This document shows positions 12,077 to 24,400 of a stretch of 64,000 nt of DNA, one piece after another. Source of the DNA: Lates calcarifer (Eukaryota; Chordata; Actinopteri; Centropomidae); the NCBI RefSeq assembly GCF_001640805.2, contig NC_066844.1, forward strand, positions 15,553,543 to 15,617,542, in the 5' to 3' direction. The notes under the pieces were generated by a model. That model did no database searches, had not been told where the DNA came from, and saw only the letters and a program-made list of their open reading frames with translations. The position numbers were made by a program, and so were the translations under genes. The stretch's first letter is position 1. Each line of letters starts with the position of its first letter.

Positions 12077-14180
12077 CTATGACGCAAAACAGGAGGTTAT
12101 GTGTTATACACACACTTTTTTTTATACACTATAGTACATAAAACAAAGTGTAAAATAAGTTTTGAACAGTGTTTTTTTTGTGATTTTTGTACATAATTAC
12201 CACAATGATATTTGAGTGATACAAAAAATGTACTTTTTACAATACATTACTTGTACTATTGTTGAGTGTGAATGTGCTATAAAAACACCCTTAGTTAATA
12301 AATGATAAATAGAGATAAACTAGACTAATTCCTGATGTCAACCCTCGGTACTTGACCGTTCTGATGCTCAGCGTTTTAGACACAGACTTGTTGATAAAAT
12401 ATAGCCTACTGGTTCAATATACAACTTCATTTGCTGTCCCTTTTCAAGCTTACGGTGTGATATTTCTAAACACTGAATTATACGAGCCTGTGATGTGTTT
12501 ATGTGTGTGCTGTACTATAGAGGGAGCAGGGCAGAGCATGGGCAAATCCTGACCGAGCAGATGTCCTACCTGTGTCCCCTGAGCAGCTCACTATACCACA
12601 AGCTAATATTGACACACCACTAACTGCAGGAGGATAGTGTTACCTGCGCTCACAAAGCTACGCTGCCCCAGAAGACATTAACAGGATACAGAGTGTTGCC
12701 ACAAATGCAATATTGTGTTATAGTGTGTGACACAAGACTTTCACAAGCAATGAGAGGAATATTTCAAAATAGGGTAATGTCTTTAGTGTACCTGAGGCTT
12801 TTTACAGCCACAAGAATGCTGGGTAATCTTCACACAGACACTTCCCTTAAACTAAACACTGCCATCTCATAATTCCTTTACCATCCTTCAACGCCTTTTC
12901 TGAGAGAAGTTAATCATTGAGAAACAGGCCACATGCAAGACACAATGACAACAATGTACTTGTTGCAACAACAACAAGTAACATGTAAGTGGGATGATGA
13001 CTAAATCCAACACCAGTTGCTAAACCTGAGTGCAATCAGGGAAGGACCTTTGACATTTCAGGCTCATGGACTTCAGTCTCAGCTGAGCGACGCAAACCGG
13101 CTCCAGTACAAGTTAGACCACAATGAGCCAAGTTCTATTGTTCATAATCTGTATTGTCTTGGTAATGACAGTGACACAGGTAGCTCCCTGTCAAACCAGA
13201 CCAGAAACCAAAACCTCTGATTTAATGGAGATAGGACTACAGTCCACCTAAACACCTGCTGCCTAGCCCAATGTACAATGAATCACAGTGAATCATTATA
13301 TTGAAGGCATAATATTTACTACAGGTGTTGACTGTATGCAATCTGCGAAACTTAACAGTTATCACAGTCAGTGTTGTTTTAATTAACTATTTAGCTGTAG
13401 TAACTATAAGAACCCCTTGATTGTATAACTAATATGCAGTGAAATAAGTCACTTCATGGGATAAAAGAACTTTTGAGCCTTAATACACAAAAAAATGTAA
13501 CGTGTAAAAAGAGTGTGTCGCTTAGCCTATGACAGTCTGCTCATTTAAGAAGGTTTTTACAGTGTTTTAATGGAAAGCTTAAGAGGAAAATGGCCGTTTA
13601 ATTGTTAAGAGGGCTTTAAAGAATGCCTCTCTGGCTTTTGATTAGATTGGTGGTGGTTAGCACCAATATAAACTTTAACTCCGACGTTTAACCTCGCTCC
13701 ATTTTTATTTTCCACCGCGTTACTTAGTGGAACAGACTCCTCTGTTGCCATAGGATACCACACTTCGCCGGAGGAATGTATGTCTTTCCGGTGTATTGAA
13801 CAGTGTTTTCTCTACTATAAGTGGAGACACGTAAAGTTTTGTCCAAAGTGGACCAGCAAGCACTAAAACATGGCCCAACTTAAGTTACGTAACTACAGCT
13901 GTAACAAGGCGAGAGAGGGAGGCATTCCGCGACAGCAACTTGTCTCATTCCCAAAGCCAGACAGTCGTTTTACTACTGCTACTGATGTCAGCCGGGGTTC
14001 ACAGTCGGGCTGTGCTCCACAAAAACACGAGCCAAAGCCGCGAGGTCAAAGCAAAGACAGGCGACTCCTGACACCCGGTATCCTACAACCCATCAAGCAA
14101 GTGTTGTTGTCCCAACTGTCACACACCGAGCTCAAGTTTTTCCAACCACGAACAACTTCACATCACAAGCTGTGACTTAC

Positions 14181-14400
14181 CTCTTCCGCTCTGAGCTGCA
14201 AAATGTGTTGTTTGTCGCGAGTTCGTGCCGGGTTTGGTGTTTGAACCACGGGTTTTCTGGAAGTCACACTTCAAAATCTTAAATGATATTTAAGGAAGTG
14301 TTCGAGTCGGCCGCTGTTGATTGTGGCTGTCTCTGTTTCTCTGACTTGCCCGGCTCTGTACTGCGGGTCTATGGCAGCGCGCGGTGCAGTAGTAGTTAGT
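14181..14400 (-). other. prkcd: prkcd candidate 5' UTR exon (5' boundary uncertain)
   Basis: A perfect consensus donor GCGGAAGAG|GTAAGTCAC lies at 14181/14180 on the minus strand, immediately downstream of a CpG-rich block and about 9 kb upstream of the ATG exon. This fits a first non-coding prkcd exon. The transcription start is not visible as a TATA box and is placed only roughly, between the CRE at 14404 and the donor. Assignment to prkcd is inferred from strand and position. Confidence 0.6.
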
Positions 14401-14460
14401 GTGTGACGTCAACCAGGTGAATTCCCAAAGACACGCGCGCGCGCTAGCTCACACGCAGAA
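14200..14460 (-). promoter_or_regulatory. prkcd: prkcd CpG-rich promoter region
   Basis: CpG is dense here (GTCGCGA, TCGGCCGC, GCGCGC, CGCGCGCGCG) compared with the CpG-poor flanks. The block contains a palindromic CRE and ends at the strong donor of the candidate first exon. No TATA box is seen, so a CpG-island type promoter reading leftward is likely. Confidence 0.6.
14404..14411. promoter_or_regulatory. Palindromic cAMP response element (TGACGTCA)
   Basis: This is a perfect 8-bp CRE, the CREB/ATF site, inside the CpG-rich prkcd promoter and about 220 bp upstream of the candidate first donor. The motif match is certain; function is inferred from position. Confidence 0.55.
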
Positions 14461-14910
14461 GTGAGATTACATGGTGGTGCAGTATTTGCAGTAAACACAC
14501 AAGTCGTACAGTTATACAATGGGATCGAGGGCTGGTATTTTCATGTCAGCCTTTGACACTGGCAGAACTGGATTGACAACAGTGGAAAACTAATATTTTA
14601 GTTTGTTAACTGACTTCTAGCAGCTGCTCTATCATGGGTAATGGAGTGTCTTCCCAGGATTAAGTTTGTCTTCTAACACCTTGCCCTGAACATGACACTC
14701 ATACAACATAGGCTGTCAGTGTTGAAAAGCAAAACAAGGAAGTGAATGAAAAGTTTTGCAGTTACACATGGACTGTTTATGTACCTCAACAAATTTTTTT
14801 TTCCCTCCAGTGAAAAAATGTGCATTTGGCAAGAACACCAACTAACCAGGAAATCAAAGCAATATGTATGCACAGCTACACAACTGCACATCTCCCTCTC
14901 CATCTGTCTT

Positions 14911-14911
<1 letters not shown>

Positions 14912-14965
<54 letters not shown>
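14912..14965. repeat. (CA)27 microsatellite
   Basis: Fifty-four bases of pure CA repeat, the longest simple repeat in the window. It creates the His-Thr and Cys-Val runs of false ORFs here. Confidence 0.98.
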
Positions 14966-14968
<3 letters not shown>

Positions 14969-16049
14969 TTAGAGAGCATACAGCTTATGGGCTGATCCAA
15001 ACAGCCATGAATTTCCATACTGGCCCTGCCCACAGTCCACTCTCCCACTCCTCCTCTCCTACACAAAGCACAGAGATCCACGTGGTGCTGAGTCATGAGC
15101 CCCCACCCACCTGTATGTCTATAAGAGAAAATGGACCGGTAAATTTAGACAGCCCGTCTCAGCTCCTAAAGGGGCTATTTGTGGCTCCAAACAGGATATA
15201 GCAAAAATGTATAGAATAGGTGATCAGGGTTGAATGCTGATAGAGATTACTGACTAAGCCTGGAGTTACTCATCACCACCACTGCAAACATTTGGAGCAC
15301 AGGACAATAGACTTTAATACAAAAAAATAATTCCACTACAGAGAGAGTGTTGGCACCTGGACAAAAACTTCCAGCCAAACCCATATTTCAACTATTTATT
15401 TTTAGTAATTTCAAGATCTCTAAACTATAATGTGGTTGTGACAAAGAACACTATTACATCCCTGTTAATTCCACAGATTCATCATGTTAGCCAATCTTCT
15501 TTAACACAAGGGAACAACCATAAAACACTTAAAGTCCTATGACAGGAAAACACGACTTTTTCCATTACTTCACTACCTGAAGGACTATCTGTCTTCATCA
15601 ATGACCTCATGCTCCACCAGCAGTTGTAAAAATTCCACCCAACAGCACTATCACAGACTTTTGATCAGTCTCCTCTGTTGGCCCCTCCCATTAAATAAAG
15701 GCTGCCTCCCTGGTTTTCCCAGCCGATATCAGGTGGACTTGCACTTGAGTGACCCCCCCTGTGTTCTAGCCCCGCCCCAACATTCTGGCTCAACAGGAAC
15801 TACATCAAATTGGGGAAGCGAGATTTTCTCCTCCACACCCGCAAGCAAAAAATATTTTCTCACCATCTCCACCTTCTGTCGGAAGAAATGTAGGTCAGGG
15901 GCATTCTTAGTTTTCAGGGGCCAAGAGTTATGTGATCTTTATTAAGTTAATTTCTTGCTAACACCCAGGGCTAAGTTACTGAGGTACTAAGTTACCCCTT
16001 GCAGCTTTAAAGTTCAAATTATAGGCTGCATTCCAGCTTGATGTTTTAC

Positions 16050-16238
16050 CTGTTTGAAACACTTCGACAGGCTTAAACCTGATGGTTGACTGTTGAGTCT
16101 ACATGTTACTTGTATCTGGGCAGGGGACCCAGACGGCTCCTGTTGTGATGGCCATTTCTGCCATCCCAGCAGTGCCAGGGCAAATATGAGAGTGAGTAAT
16201 AAGAGGAACAGACAGAGGGAGGGATGAAAAAACAATCC
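16050..16238 (-). other. Exon-like open stretch of unknown origin (63 codons)
   Basis: On the minus strand CTCCTTTTTTAG is followed by 189 nt without a stop, then CAG|GTAAAA. Both boundaries are phase 0. The translation contains a hydrophobic segment CLFLLLLTLIFALALLGW followed by a Gln/Ser-rich tail. It has no ATG, no partner exons were found, and the hydrophobicity comes from a C/T-rich tract, so chance is a serious alternative. I do not recognise the peptide. Confidence 0.15.
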
Positions 16239-19183
16239 CTAAAAAAGGAGAGAAATGGTCCTTTCATCAAGAGACATGCCACAGACTAAATCTGCCTTAC
16301 TCTATCTGTCCTCATTTCCTTCTCCCTGTGACTCTCTTCAGCTTTTTCACTTCTTTGCCTCACACTGTCTCTTGTCCCCTCGTCTTTGCTCTATGCCTTT
16401 TTCATATCTCAAGGCAGAGAAACTGCGTGTGTAGACAAAGAGAAGTTCAACTGTTGCTCCATTCAAACGGCCTTGAGGTAAACCAGACCAGTTTTTAGAC
16501 AGAAACAACATTGCCTGAGCCCATATGTGGCGACATGAAATGATGTTGGTAAAACATTGTGTTAGAGGTCAGGTTATCTCAGAGAGCAGCGTAACCTTAC
16601 TTTCCTGTGTTAACCACTTTCCTCTTGAGCTGTGATAAAAACACCAAAAGCACATCTACAGCTGTTTGTGTTTTCACTACTTTAAAATGCTGTGCAAGTC
16701 ACCACGTTACCTTTATTCATACTTATCCTCTATTGTGCAACAAATTCTACATTATTCTACACTAATACTGTTGTGAAAGGAACACTTAGCTCAAACTTAA
16801 CTCAAGGTTTAGGACAGGTGTGTCTACAGTGTTGCACTGGAGCAAGATTTAAAGATTGCAGCATGGAAAATTTACTAACCTGACTGGTGTCAATGTAAGC
16901 TACTCAGCCAGGGGAGAATGCTCCCTTTGACATTCCAACATACTGTAGGTCACTGTCTGCTCTTAAAACATAATTACAGCACTGGTAATTTTTTTTCAAT
17001 TATATCTGCCTACTTTACCCTGATTAGCAGTTTTCTCTGTGTGACTCCTTTTTTCCCGAAAAAGGATTGTTGTTTTGGCAATGCAACACAGGCTCTCCCT
17101 ATTGAATTTCTGACTTATTATTGGCCTCCTGGATGTGGATTTGAAACTTTTTGAGTGTGTACAAGGAGAATCTGTCCTTTACTATTTTTAGAGGCCCTTT
17201 TCTTACAATTTGCCAGAGAGTACAGAAACTGAGGGCTATTGATTCAAGCATGCAGGCAGTTACCTAATCACTTTCTGCATCTCTGGTTCCCTGGCTAGTA
17301 AGGGAAAGGTTTTGTGAACGTGTTTGCGTGCGTGTGAGAGACCACGTGACTGAGTTCATGCTCCCATCAAGACAAGAAGTGGAACAAGGTGTCTGTCACT
17401 TTCAGGTGCTCAAAGAAATTGAACAACTTTCCCTGCATTCAATGCTTTTCTCACTTCTCTCTGTCTCTCTTTTGTTACTTCAAGTAAGTATTGGGTCACT
17501 GACACTCATGGGATCACATATCTAGAGCAACCCCAATCTTCCTATTTTCTGTTCTGCCTACTTTCTGACTGACGTGCAATCACTTCATCTTTACTCCTTT
17601 AATTGGAAATGATCTCTTGGTCTCTTGATCTCCTATATCCAGTAACAGAGTTCTAAGCAAACACTCTCTGTTCCCTTTCCTTTCCTTTCCTTCCCTCAAT
17701 AAGCTCTCACTTTGGGCTTACTCTGGTTAACTTGCAGTCATTAATATTGCAGATGTTGAAAAAGAAATAGGCCAAAATGTTTTGTGCTGTTTCTTTTTCT
17801 TTAAATATTTATGCAAGCCACTGCTTTCCTGGTCGCGGTCCACTGCTGTCTGGCTTGGTTGTTTTGGCTCTGTGGAACTCTTTGGTAGAGCTAATTAACT
17901 TATCTGAGAGGGCTCGTCTTACCCTGCAGCCTGGCTGAGACTGGGAAGTGAAAAGCTGGGAAAAAAAGAAGTGCTGATTGTAGACTATACTGGCAGTGGA
18001 TGGAGATGTGTATTTTACTGACCAAATTACATCTACAATGCCACAGTTAACAATAATGATGGGTGTTCCCTCTGGGCCAGACAAATATGTCACCTTAATT
18101 TGACCTAAAATTAGAGTGTCTCCCTTGTGATTAGTCAATGTAGTGAAAACTGCAGTAGACTGCAGTACTGTTAAATTCTGATTTACCATGACTGATGTAC
18201 TCGAAAACGCTGAACAAATATGTCTTGTTTTTTTTATTATTATTATAATCCCTTGAAATAATATATTGAGATGTTGACAAGAAACTCTGAGACCTCACAA
18301 CATCACAGTAATGTTTGACTGACACTCTGGGCGGATGATGCACACCAAGGACACATGGCTGTTTATGGACTCAAAAAAGTAAAAACGCTCACGAGTTAAG
18401 TCTTTCAAACTGCTTCAAAAATGAAATTCCACAAATTGACTGCAAACTGCAAAATAATACATTATAATCAGAGTCAGCTGGATTTATGTCAGTTAAAATG
18501 TTTAATTCAAACATAAGAGGTTTAGTCTGTACCATTGCCTCTGTTTGCCATCATTATACTGATGTATGCCATTCCTTTCATGAACAGGTGTGAAGTGTGA
18601 ACAAGTGTGAAAAACCTTTTTCTTTCAAGCAGTGTTTTGGTTAGATCAATCTGCACCACTTTGAAATTCCATCCTTACCTCCACTAAAGTTATTCCCAGC
18701 AGGCAAAACTAATTGCAGTGTAGGGAGAAATATTGCTGATATCTTATGCATCTGTTAAGTGTGAGTCTGCAGACGTTCTTAGTACATCTGCAGTATAAGT
18801 GGGAACCCCTCGTAGATGATCACACTATTTATCAAATAATGACATTGTACTCTTTACCTTTCTCCCATTTTACTGTTTTTTTCTGTACAAAACAATAAAT
18901 ATTTTAAATTTAAGACTGGTATTTCAGATTTGTAAAAATAAATAAATAAATCTATTAATAGGAAATAGTGAAAGCCTGTAATGCATGCCATGCACAAATA
19001 CATTTGTTACACTGGAGTAAATTAAAGTTTTGTAATTGTTGCAATTATTAATCCTCTTTGAACTCTGTCAACTTCAAATTCAAATTACATACAAACACTC
19101 TGGAGCATTTTGTTAGTTTTCAGTCATCAGCATGATTCTGTCTGATTCAGTTCAAAATGAGATCTGTTTGGCATGATGTACTG

Positions 19184-19197
19184 CTGCCCCCTGCTGG
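19184..19197 (-). promoter_or_regulatory. CTCF core motif, perfect match
   Basis: On the minus strand CCAGCAGGGGGCAG matches CCASYAGRKGGCRS at all 14 positions. It lies between the fgd5 3' end and prkcd, where an insulator would be plausible. A motif of this length is also expected by chance now and then. Confidence 0.45.
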
Positions 19198-19809
19198 AAA
19201 AAAGAGAAATTTATCCAAACTATTTTTGCCAATACCACAAACAATGGAGACACATGGGTACAGTATGTACTTACATCACCAAGAAACCTGTGTTTATCAT
19301 CAGCAGGGGATAAGCACAAGATGAACACCTGTTCAAAGTAATATAATGCCTAGCAACAACCCATCATTTAGTACTGCATTTGTGAAGCTCATAATTATTG
19401 TCAATGCAATCCAATCAGAGAAGAGCTGATTTAAATGTGTCATTGTACTAGATTCCCTCATATTTTAAGATGCTTGGATACTCAGATAACCCCACATAGA
19501 AACAGAAATAGTGGTCAGACAGAAAGACCTAGCAATACGAGAATATGAAACATATAAATAAAAAATAAATCACATACAAAGACTTTGATCTACCACACAG
19601 GTGAACATATTCTCAATCAAAAAGGAACATTGTGCTTCACAAAGGTAGTGTTTACACATGGATGACTGCAGTGGAGTATCATTATTCTGGTATTCATCTT
19701 ATTGTGTCCAGTCAGTTTATGCTTTTTAACTTCACTTAATAAAGAAACAGATTCATATGTAAAAGTGCATAACACTATGAAAGCACAATAAGTAAACTTT
19801 TTAAAGGAG

Positions 19810-19815
19810 TTTATT
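19810..19815 (-). terminator. fgd5: Candidate fgd5 polyadenylation signal AATAAA
   Basis: The plus strand reads TTTATT, so the minus strand is AATAAA, 1.63 kb after the stop codon. I saw no earlier canonical hexamer on this strand within the UTR. Confidence 0.55.
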
Positions 19816-21259
19816 TTCATATGTGTCTATATACATAAACATTTACAATGCACTATATGCAAGAGGTACAATCCATAATAACACTATAGATATGGCCCAT
19901 AAGAAACAGGTAAAAAAGCTGAACAGTACTTGATGAACAATCATGTGCTTTAGAAATAATGCGGTTTGACGAGGTGAAGGATCACATGTAGTACAGCTGC
20001 ATTCACATACAGCTGGAGCAGATAATGCCTTTAGGTATGTTAGTTAAGAGAAACTACAATATGGGTGTATGATTATGTTGAGAACAGTAGAGTGGGGTGA
20101 AATTCAGTGTCTTTCCTACTGCTGAAGACATGAGCGGCTCAGATAACTTTAACAATAAAAGGTTATAGGTAGTTTGACGGTGACTTTTTTTCAGCAGTTT
20201 CATTTATGTCCAAGTGGTTAAATTGTAATTACATTCAGCAGTGTATATACAGCATGAGAAAGGCATTAATAAAAATGGCACAATAGTATATTCTTATGTT
20301 ACTGGATAGTAACTGGATTGTTCAGAGTACTAGAGGGTTAAACTATATAGGACTAGATGAAAAGCAAATGTTATCGAGGTCTCTGCTGGAGACATGACAG
20401 TAGTACAGTACTGTGATAACATCAAGACAAATGAAAAGTACAATTTCATTTCAGGCACATTCATCATCAATTGCAAATTGCACTGCATTCAACTGGAAGA
20501 AAAAATGGCACTTTAGAACTGTATGACAAAGGATTTTAAAACCTACAGATTCAAATACAAAGTATCTCTCAAGGTTTTTATCATCATAGTACTGTATGTA
20601 AGTACTGTTGAGTGGCTGTCATGCTGAGGGTCATTCCATAGATTTGTAGATTCAATACAAGAGTTAAACACCACATGAAATATAATATACACACACTCTG
20701 ACGATAAAAATGACCTCTTACGAAGAACACTGTGTTAACACCATTTCTATACAAATAAGTCATATAATTCATGTCAGTATCTGCAGTGTATACTTCACAA
20801 TATATATTCAGAATACCAAATATCTCTTGCAAATATTTTCCCTTTGACGAGCTGTGAAAACTACTATGGAGCAAAGTTTGTTGTCAATATTTTTGATGTT
20901 GACTCTGTCTCGTGTATAACAATGAAATATGTGATGTTTTCTTGCAGAACCAAAAGAGTGGCTTAATAGTCCAGTGGAAACTCTGGTAAAAGACGCCAAA
21001 ATACGGCAAAGTTAAGTTGCAAATTTGGGAGCATGGCCATTGTAAAAAAAAAGGTGAAACTGAAGGAATAAAATGTTCTTTCTTGGGCTCATAGATGAAA
21101 CTATTGATGTATCCAAGCTGCTCCTGTGAACTCTGCTCGATCAGAGCACTGGGAACCAAAGAGTTTTCATATGTTAAATCAGACTCCAATAGAGAGGTTT
21201 CCACTACTTATTTCCAAATATTAGCATCCGTCTGACTCTCCCACTGCTTTACCTCTCTA

Positions 21260-21273
21260 CCACTGGGTGGCAG
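21260..21273 (+). promoter_or_regulatory. CTCF-like motif in the fgd5 3' UTR
   Basis: CCACTGGGTGGCAG matches the CTCF core at 13 of 14 positions, on the strand opposite to the 19184 motif. Low confidence. Confidence 0.3.
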
Positions 21274-21449
21274 CCTTGTCGTAGATGCCCCTGGTGATAA
21301 TATTGTGATGTAATATTCCACAACAGGCCAGGCGTGATGAGTCCTTACTGATGGTCTGAGTTCAGATGCAGCAGGTAGCTATGTTGTGCTCCACAGAGGA
21401 GTTCTAGCAGTCACAGACAGCAGGGCTTGTTCACTTAACTGAGCAGGTG

Positions 21450-21486
21450 CTATAAAACGGTAGCCTCCTCCATGGCATTTACCCAT
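21450..21486 (-). CDS. fgd5: fgd5 coding exon 20 with stop codon
   Basis: The acceptor TGTGTTTCAG precedes the end of R1501, then WVNAMEEATVL and TAG at 21450-21452. The Trp is the conserved PH C-terminal residue, and the end matches the short C-terminus of other FGD5 proteins. Confidence 0.94.
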
Positions 21487-24400
21487 CTGAAACACAAGGC
21501 AAAGGAACATTAAACTTTAAAGGGACAAAGTGACTTCACTAGTCATAGACTACACCTTTTGTTCAGAGCAGTTTTGCTCAGTGCTTTATTCAGATGATCA
21601 GTTTTATACCAGTATATTAGCAACAAATCATGTTTAGTAAGCATCTTAAAACCAATGATTTTAGAATTTTGTGGTGTACTCTCCTTTTTTATTTTGTCTT
21701 CTCTGAGTCTTTTATTTTCCTTTTCCCCTTTTCTCTTAAAAAATGCAACCAACATACATATTTTACATCTGAAAAATCAACTCACTCTACTAGCTCAACT
21801 ATAAATAGCATGTGCTTGTTTGCCTCTGCACATTATACAGTATATACCCATATGCAGTCAACACTCTTTGGAACTCTTTCTACAAGGAAAGTCTTTAGAT
21901 AAAGAACCTGACAGAAAGTAACAAGCTGATCCAAATAAAGTGTCAACAGCTAGTTTGATAATTGGTACCTTTTGTTCTGCTACATCTGAGTTGGAGGAGA
22001 TAAACAAAGCTAATTCCCTTTAATAAACGTGGTCTGTCAACTTGATTGGTTACCAGCAGTATAGGAATGTCACTAATTACCACATATTCATCTAAATGGT
22101 GCAATGTTGGAGCCTGTCAGCTTTCACAGATAAAGCTGTTAGATTAATGCTTATTAAAGCACCTCAGCATTAAAGAGCACATATACAGATAAAATACAAA
22201 ATAATATAAAAGCAATATACAAAAGCAGATATGAGACATAAACCATGGAATTAACACATAGCAGTATCTTCAGCCATCTTCCTACAGGTCATATGGGAGG
22301 GCAAGGAAAGTGCTCTGTGGAGGCACAACACTGTACACAGGATAGTTAATCCCAAGCCTGCTGTCACGCATATCACACATGCCAACCAGCAAGCTCCCTG
22401 GTGGTCTAGTGGCTAGGATTCGGCGCTCTCACCGCCGCAGGCCCGGGTTCGATTCCCGGTCAGGGAATGTGCTTTTAATAGGTACCCAACTTCCAATACA
22501 GTAAGGCAAACCATGATAACATTAATACAGCGCCTGTGCCGACCTGCGTGCAGTGTGTTGGTCATCTGCCCTGAAGGTATAGTAGAGGGTTTTCTTGTGG
22601 TACAGATGGAACACGTTGCTGCTTTCCTCTCCCTCTGGTCTCTCAGTCAGCTTGACAGTGAAGCCCTGCAGAGGTAGACTCTCTGAAGCCACTTTATCCT
22701 GAGGAAACCAGAGTGAAGACATCAACACATCTTGCTGTCAGCAGCAATATGAGAATAACAAGTATTTCATGCCTCCAGAGGAACAAAGCAGTGCAACATT
22801 CAGATGTGTATTTGTCAAAAGAAAAGGAGAGAGCACAGAGAATCCCTTCATTAGTCACATGAAGTGTTCTGCCCAGGAGGAAAGGTTGAACATCGGAAAT
22901 GTGAGTTAAGCAGTTCTGCATCATACTGGCCAGAAGTGAAGTGGAAGAAGAAGAGTAGGCAAAGGTTGTGAGGAAATGTGTCTGTGATTGAGTGATCTTG
23001 GCAGTGTGTGAGTGTCTTGGGGCTGGTGTGGGAGACTCTGTGCCCCCTCACCTCACGGGCTGTGAAGGTGTAGAGCACCTTGTCTTTGAGGAGGAACCAC
23101 AGCCGCTTCCACTTCCTCTTGCTCTTCTTTCTGCGCTGCAGGCTGCCACTCATGGTGGAGCCCTCCACACCAAGCGACACCTGATGAAATTCATGATCTA
23201 TTAGTCGCACGTTAACGGACAGAACACAGGTTGACAGATAAAGGGTGTGGACAATATAGCTGAAATTCCTGAAAATGAGAATCACAAGTCTGGTATTTTT
23301 TTGCAGTTTTAGTGTGGCATTACATTCTGTTATTTTATCCAACACCTTAAGATATTATGATGAGTATAAAGGCAGATAGTGAACCCTATTGGCAGCTGCT
23401 GTGCACTACACACATGTGCCTATGACCAATCAGTTGTCATGAATGTCTGACATTCCAGTGCACAAGCACATGCATACAGATCCCTGGTGGTCTAGTGGTT
23501 AGGATTCGGCGCTCTCACCGCCGCGGCCCGGGTTCGATTCCCGGTCAGGGAACACTTCTTTACTTACTGAATAATATAAGCCGCAATTTGCAGCCTATAA
23601 CACACACTTAAGTGCTGTGACGTGCAGAAATTAAGTGTGTTTTCATTCAAGCGAAAGAGTATACTGAACTGAACTGAAACTAGCCTTACCTAAACATCTA
23701 CCGTGACACATTTACAAAGAGAAAAAATGAAGCAGTGGATTATTACAAGTGTGTTGTGATTAAACAGGGCCCATAAGATACCATATTCGGAGGCTTGTCA
23801 AATGCATGTTAGAACTGAAACACAGGCACAGATGGCATATGTGAAGCGTATTCCACCTGATTGAGAGAGGCGGTGCTTTTCCTGCTCTTCCACAAACTCG
23901 GGGGCTGCAGGCTCTGGAAGACAGCAGAGAGTGGACGACTGGCCCGGTGAGTACGAGGGCTGGAACTACCGCATGCCCCCGACACGCTTCCACCTACAGA
24001 CACATACACAGATAATACCATGTTATAGAGGGAGAAACACGCCAAAATAATACCAGTGTGACAGAAAGCTAAGATTCACCTCTTTTCCTGAGCTCAGCAT
24101 AGCAGTGGTCACACACTTTGACCACTCTGTCTTTGAGGTACTTCAGTGGGTATCTATTTCTGGAGCAAGCACGGCACACCACCTGCTCAGAGAGACAGAA
24201 TACAAAGAAAATTTACCGACCACAGATGGGCCTAATCCAGTCTCAGTGAGCTGCACTAGAAGCTTCTTCATACATAAAGATTTCTGTTATCCTTATTTTT
24301 AACAGCTGTAAAAGGTTTTAGAAAATGAACAACTGTCTCCTAAACTGATTGGAAATAAAAAAAGGAACATCATAAAGACTCATCACAAACGAGTCAAACT

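Larger units (their letters stand above)
5124..14180 (-). other. Long prkcd intron (candidate exon 1 to ATG exon)
   Basis: About 9 kb without a recognisable gene. It holds (CA)n/(TG)n microsatellites near 7750, 11150, 11860 and 12040, a (CT)n(CA)n compound repeat at 11440-11488 and a fish LINE-tail-like fragment near 10925. An additional non-coding exon cannot be excluded. A 101-codon plus-strand ORF at 13870-14175 is judged non-coding. Confidence 0.7.
14461..19784. other. Intergenic region between prkcd promoter and fgd5 3' end
   Basis: It contains a 54-bp (CA)n tract at 14912-14965, C/T-rich stretches near 15650-15790 and 16300-16400, one exon-like open stretch at 16050-16238 and a perfect CTCF core motif at 19184-19197. 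No gene is recognised on either strand. Confidence 0.7.
19785..21449 (-). other. fgd5: fgd5 3' UTR (end inferred)
   Basis: About 1.66 kb of AT-rich sequence follows the stop codon with no splice structure visible. The first canonical AATAAA on this strand after the stop is at 19810-19815. A GU-rich stretch lies downstream of it (TTATTGTGCTTTCATAGTGT), so cleavage is expected near 19.79 kb. A CATAAA variant near 20200 could give a shorter form. Confidence 0.6.

Noticed and set aside
13870..14175. 101-codon ORF on the plus strand starting MAQLKLRNYSCNKARE, antisense to the prkcd first intron
   Set aside because: It lies in the CpG-island shore, where stops are rarer. It has no recognisable domain, no polyadenylation signal just downstream, and runs into the prkcd first-exon donor.
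14746..15201. 151-codon ORF with a long His-Thr run, and Cys-Val mirror ORFs on the other strand
   Set aside because: Produced by the 54-bp CA repeat; the same applies to similar ORFs near 7790, 31400, 30919 and 55600.
17809..18189. 126-codon minus-strand ORF with a real ATG in the intergenic gap
   Set aside because: No similarity to a known family, no splice context, and this length is expected by chance in 64 kb.
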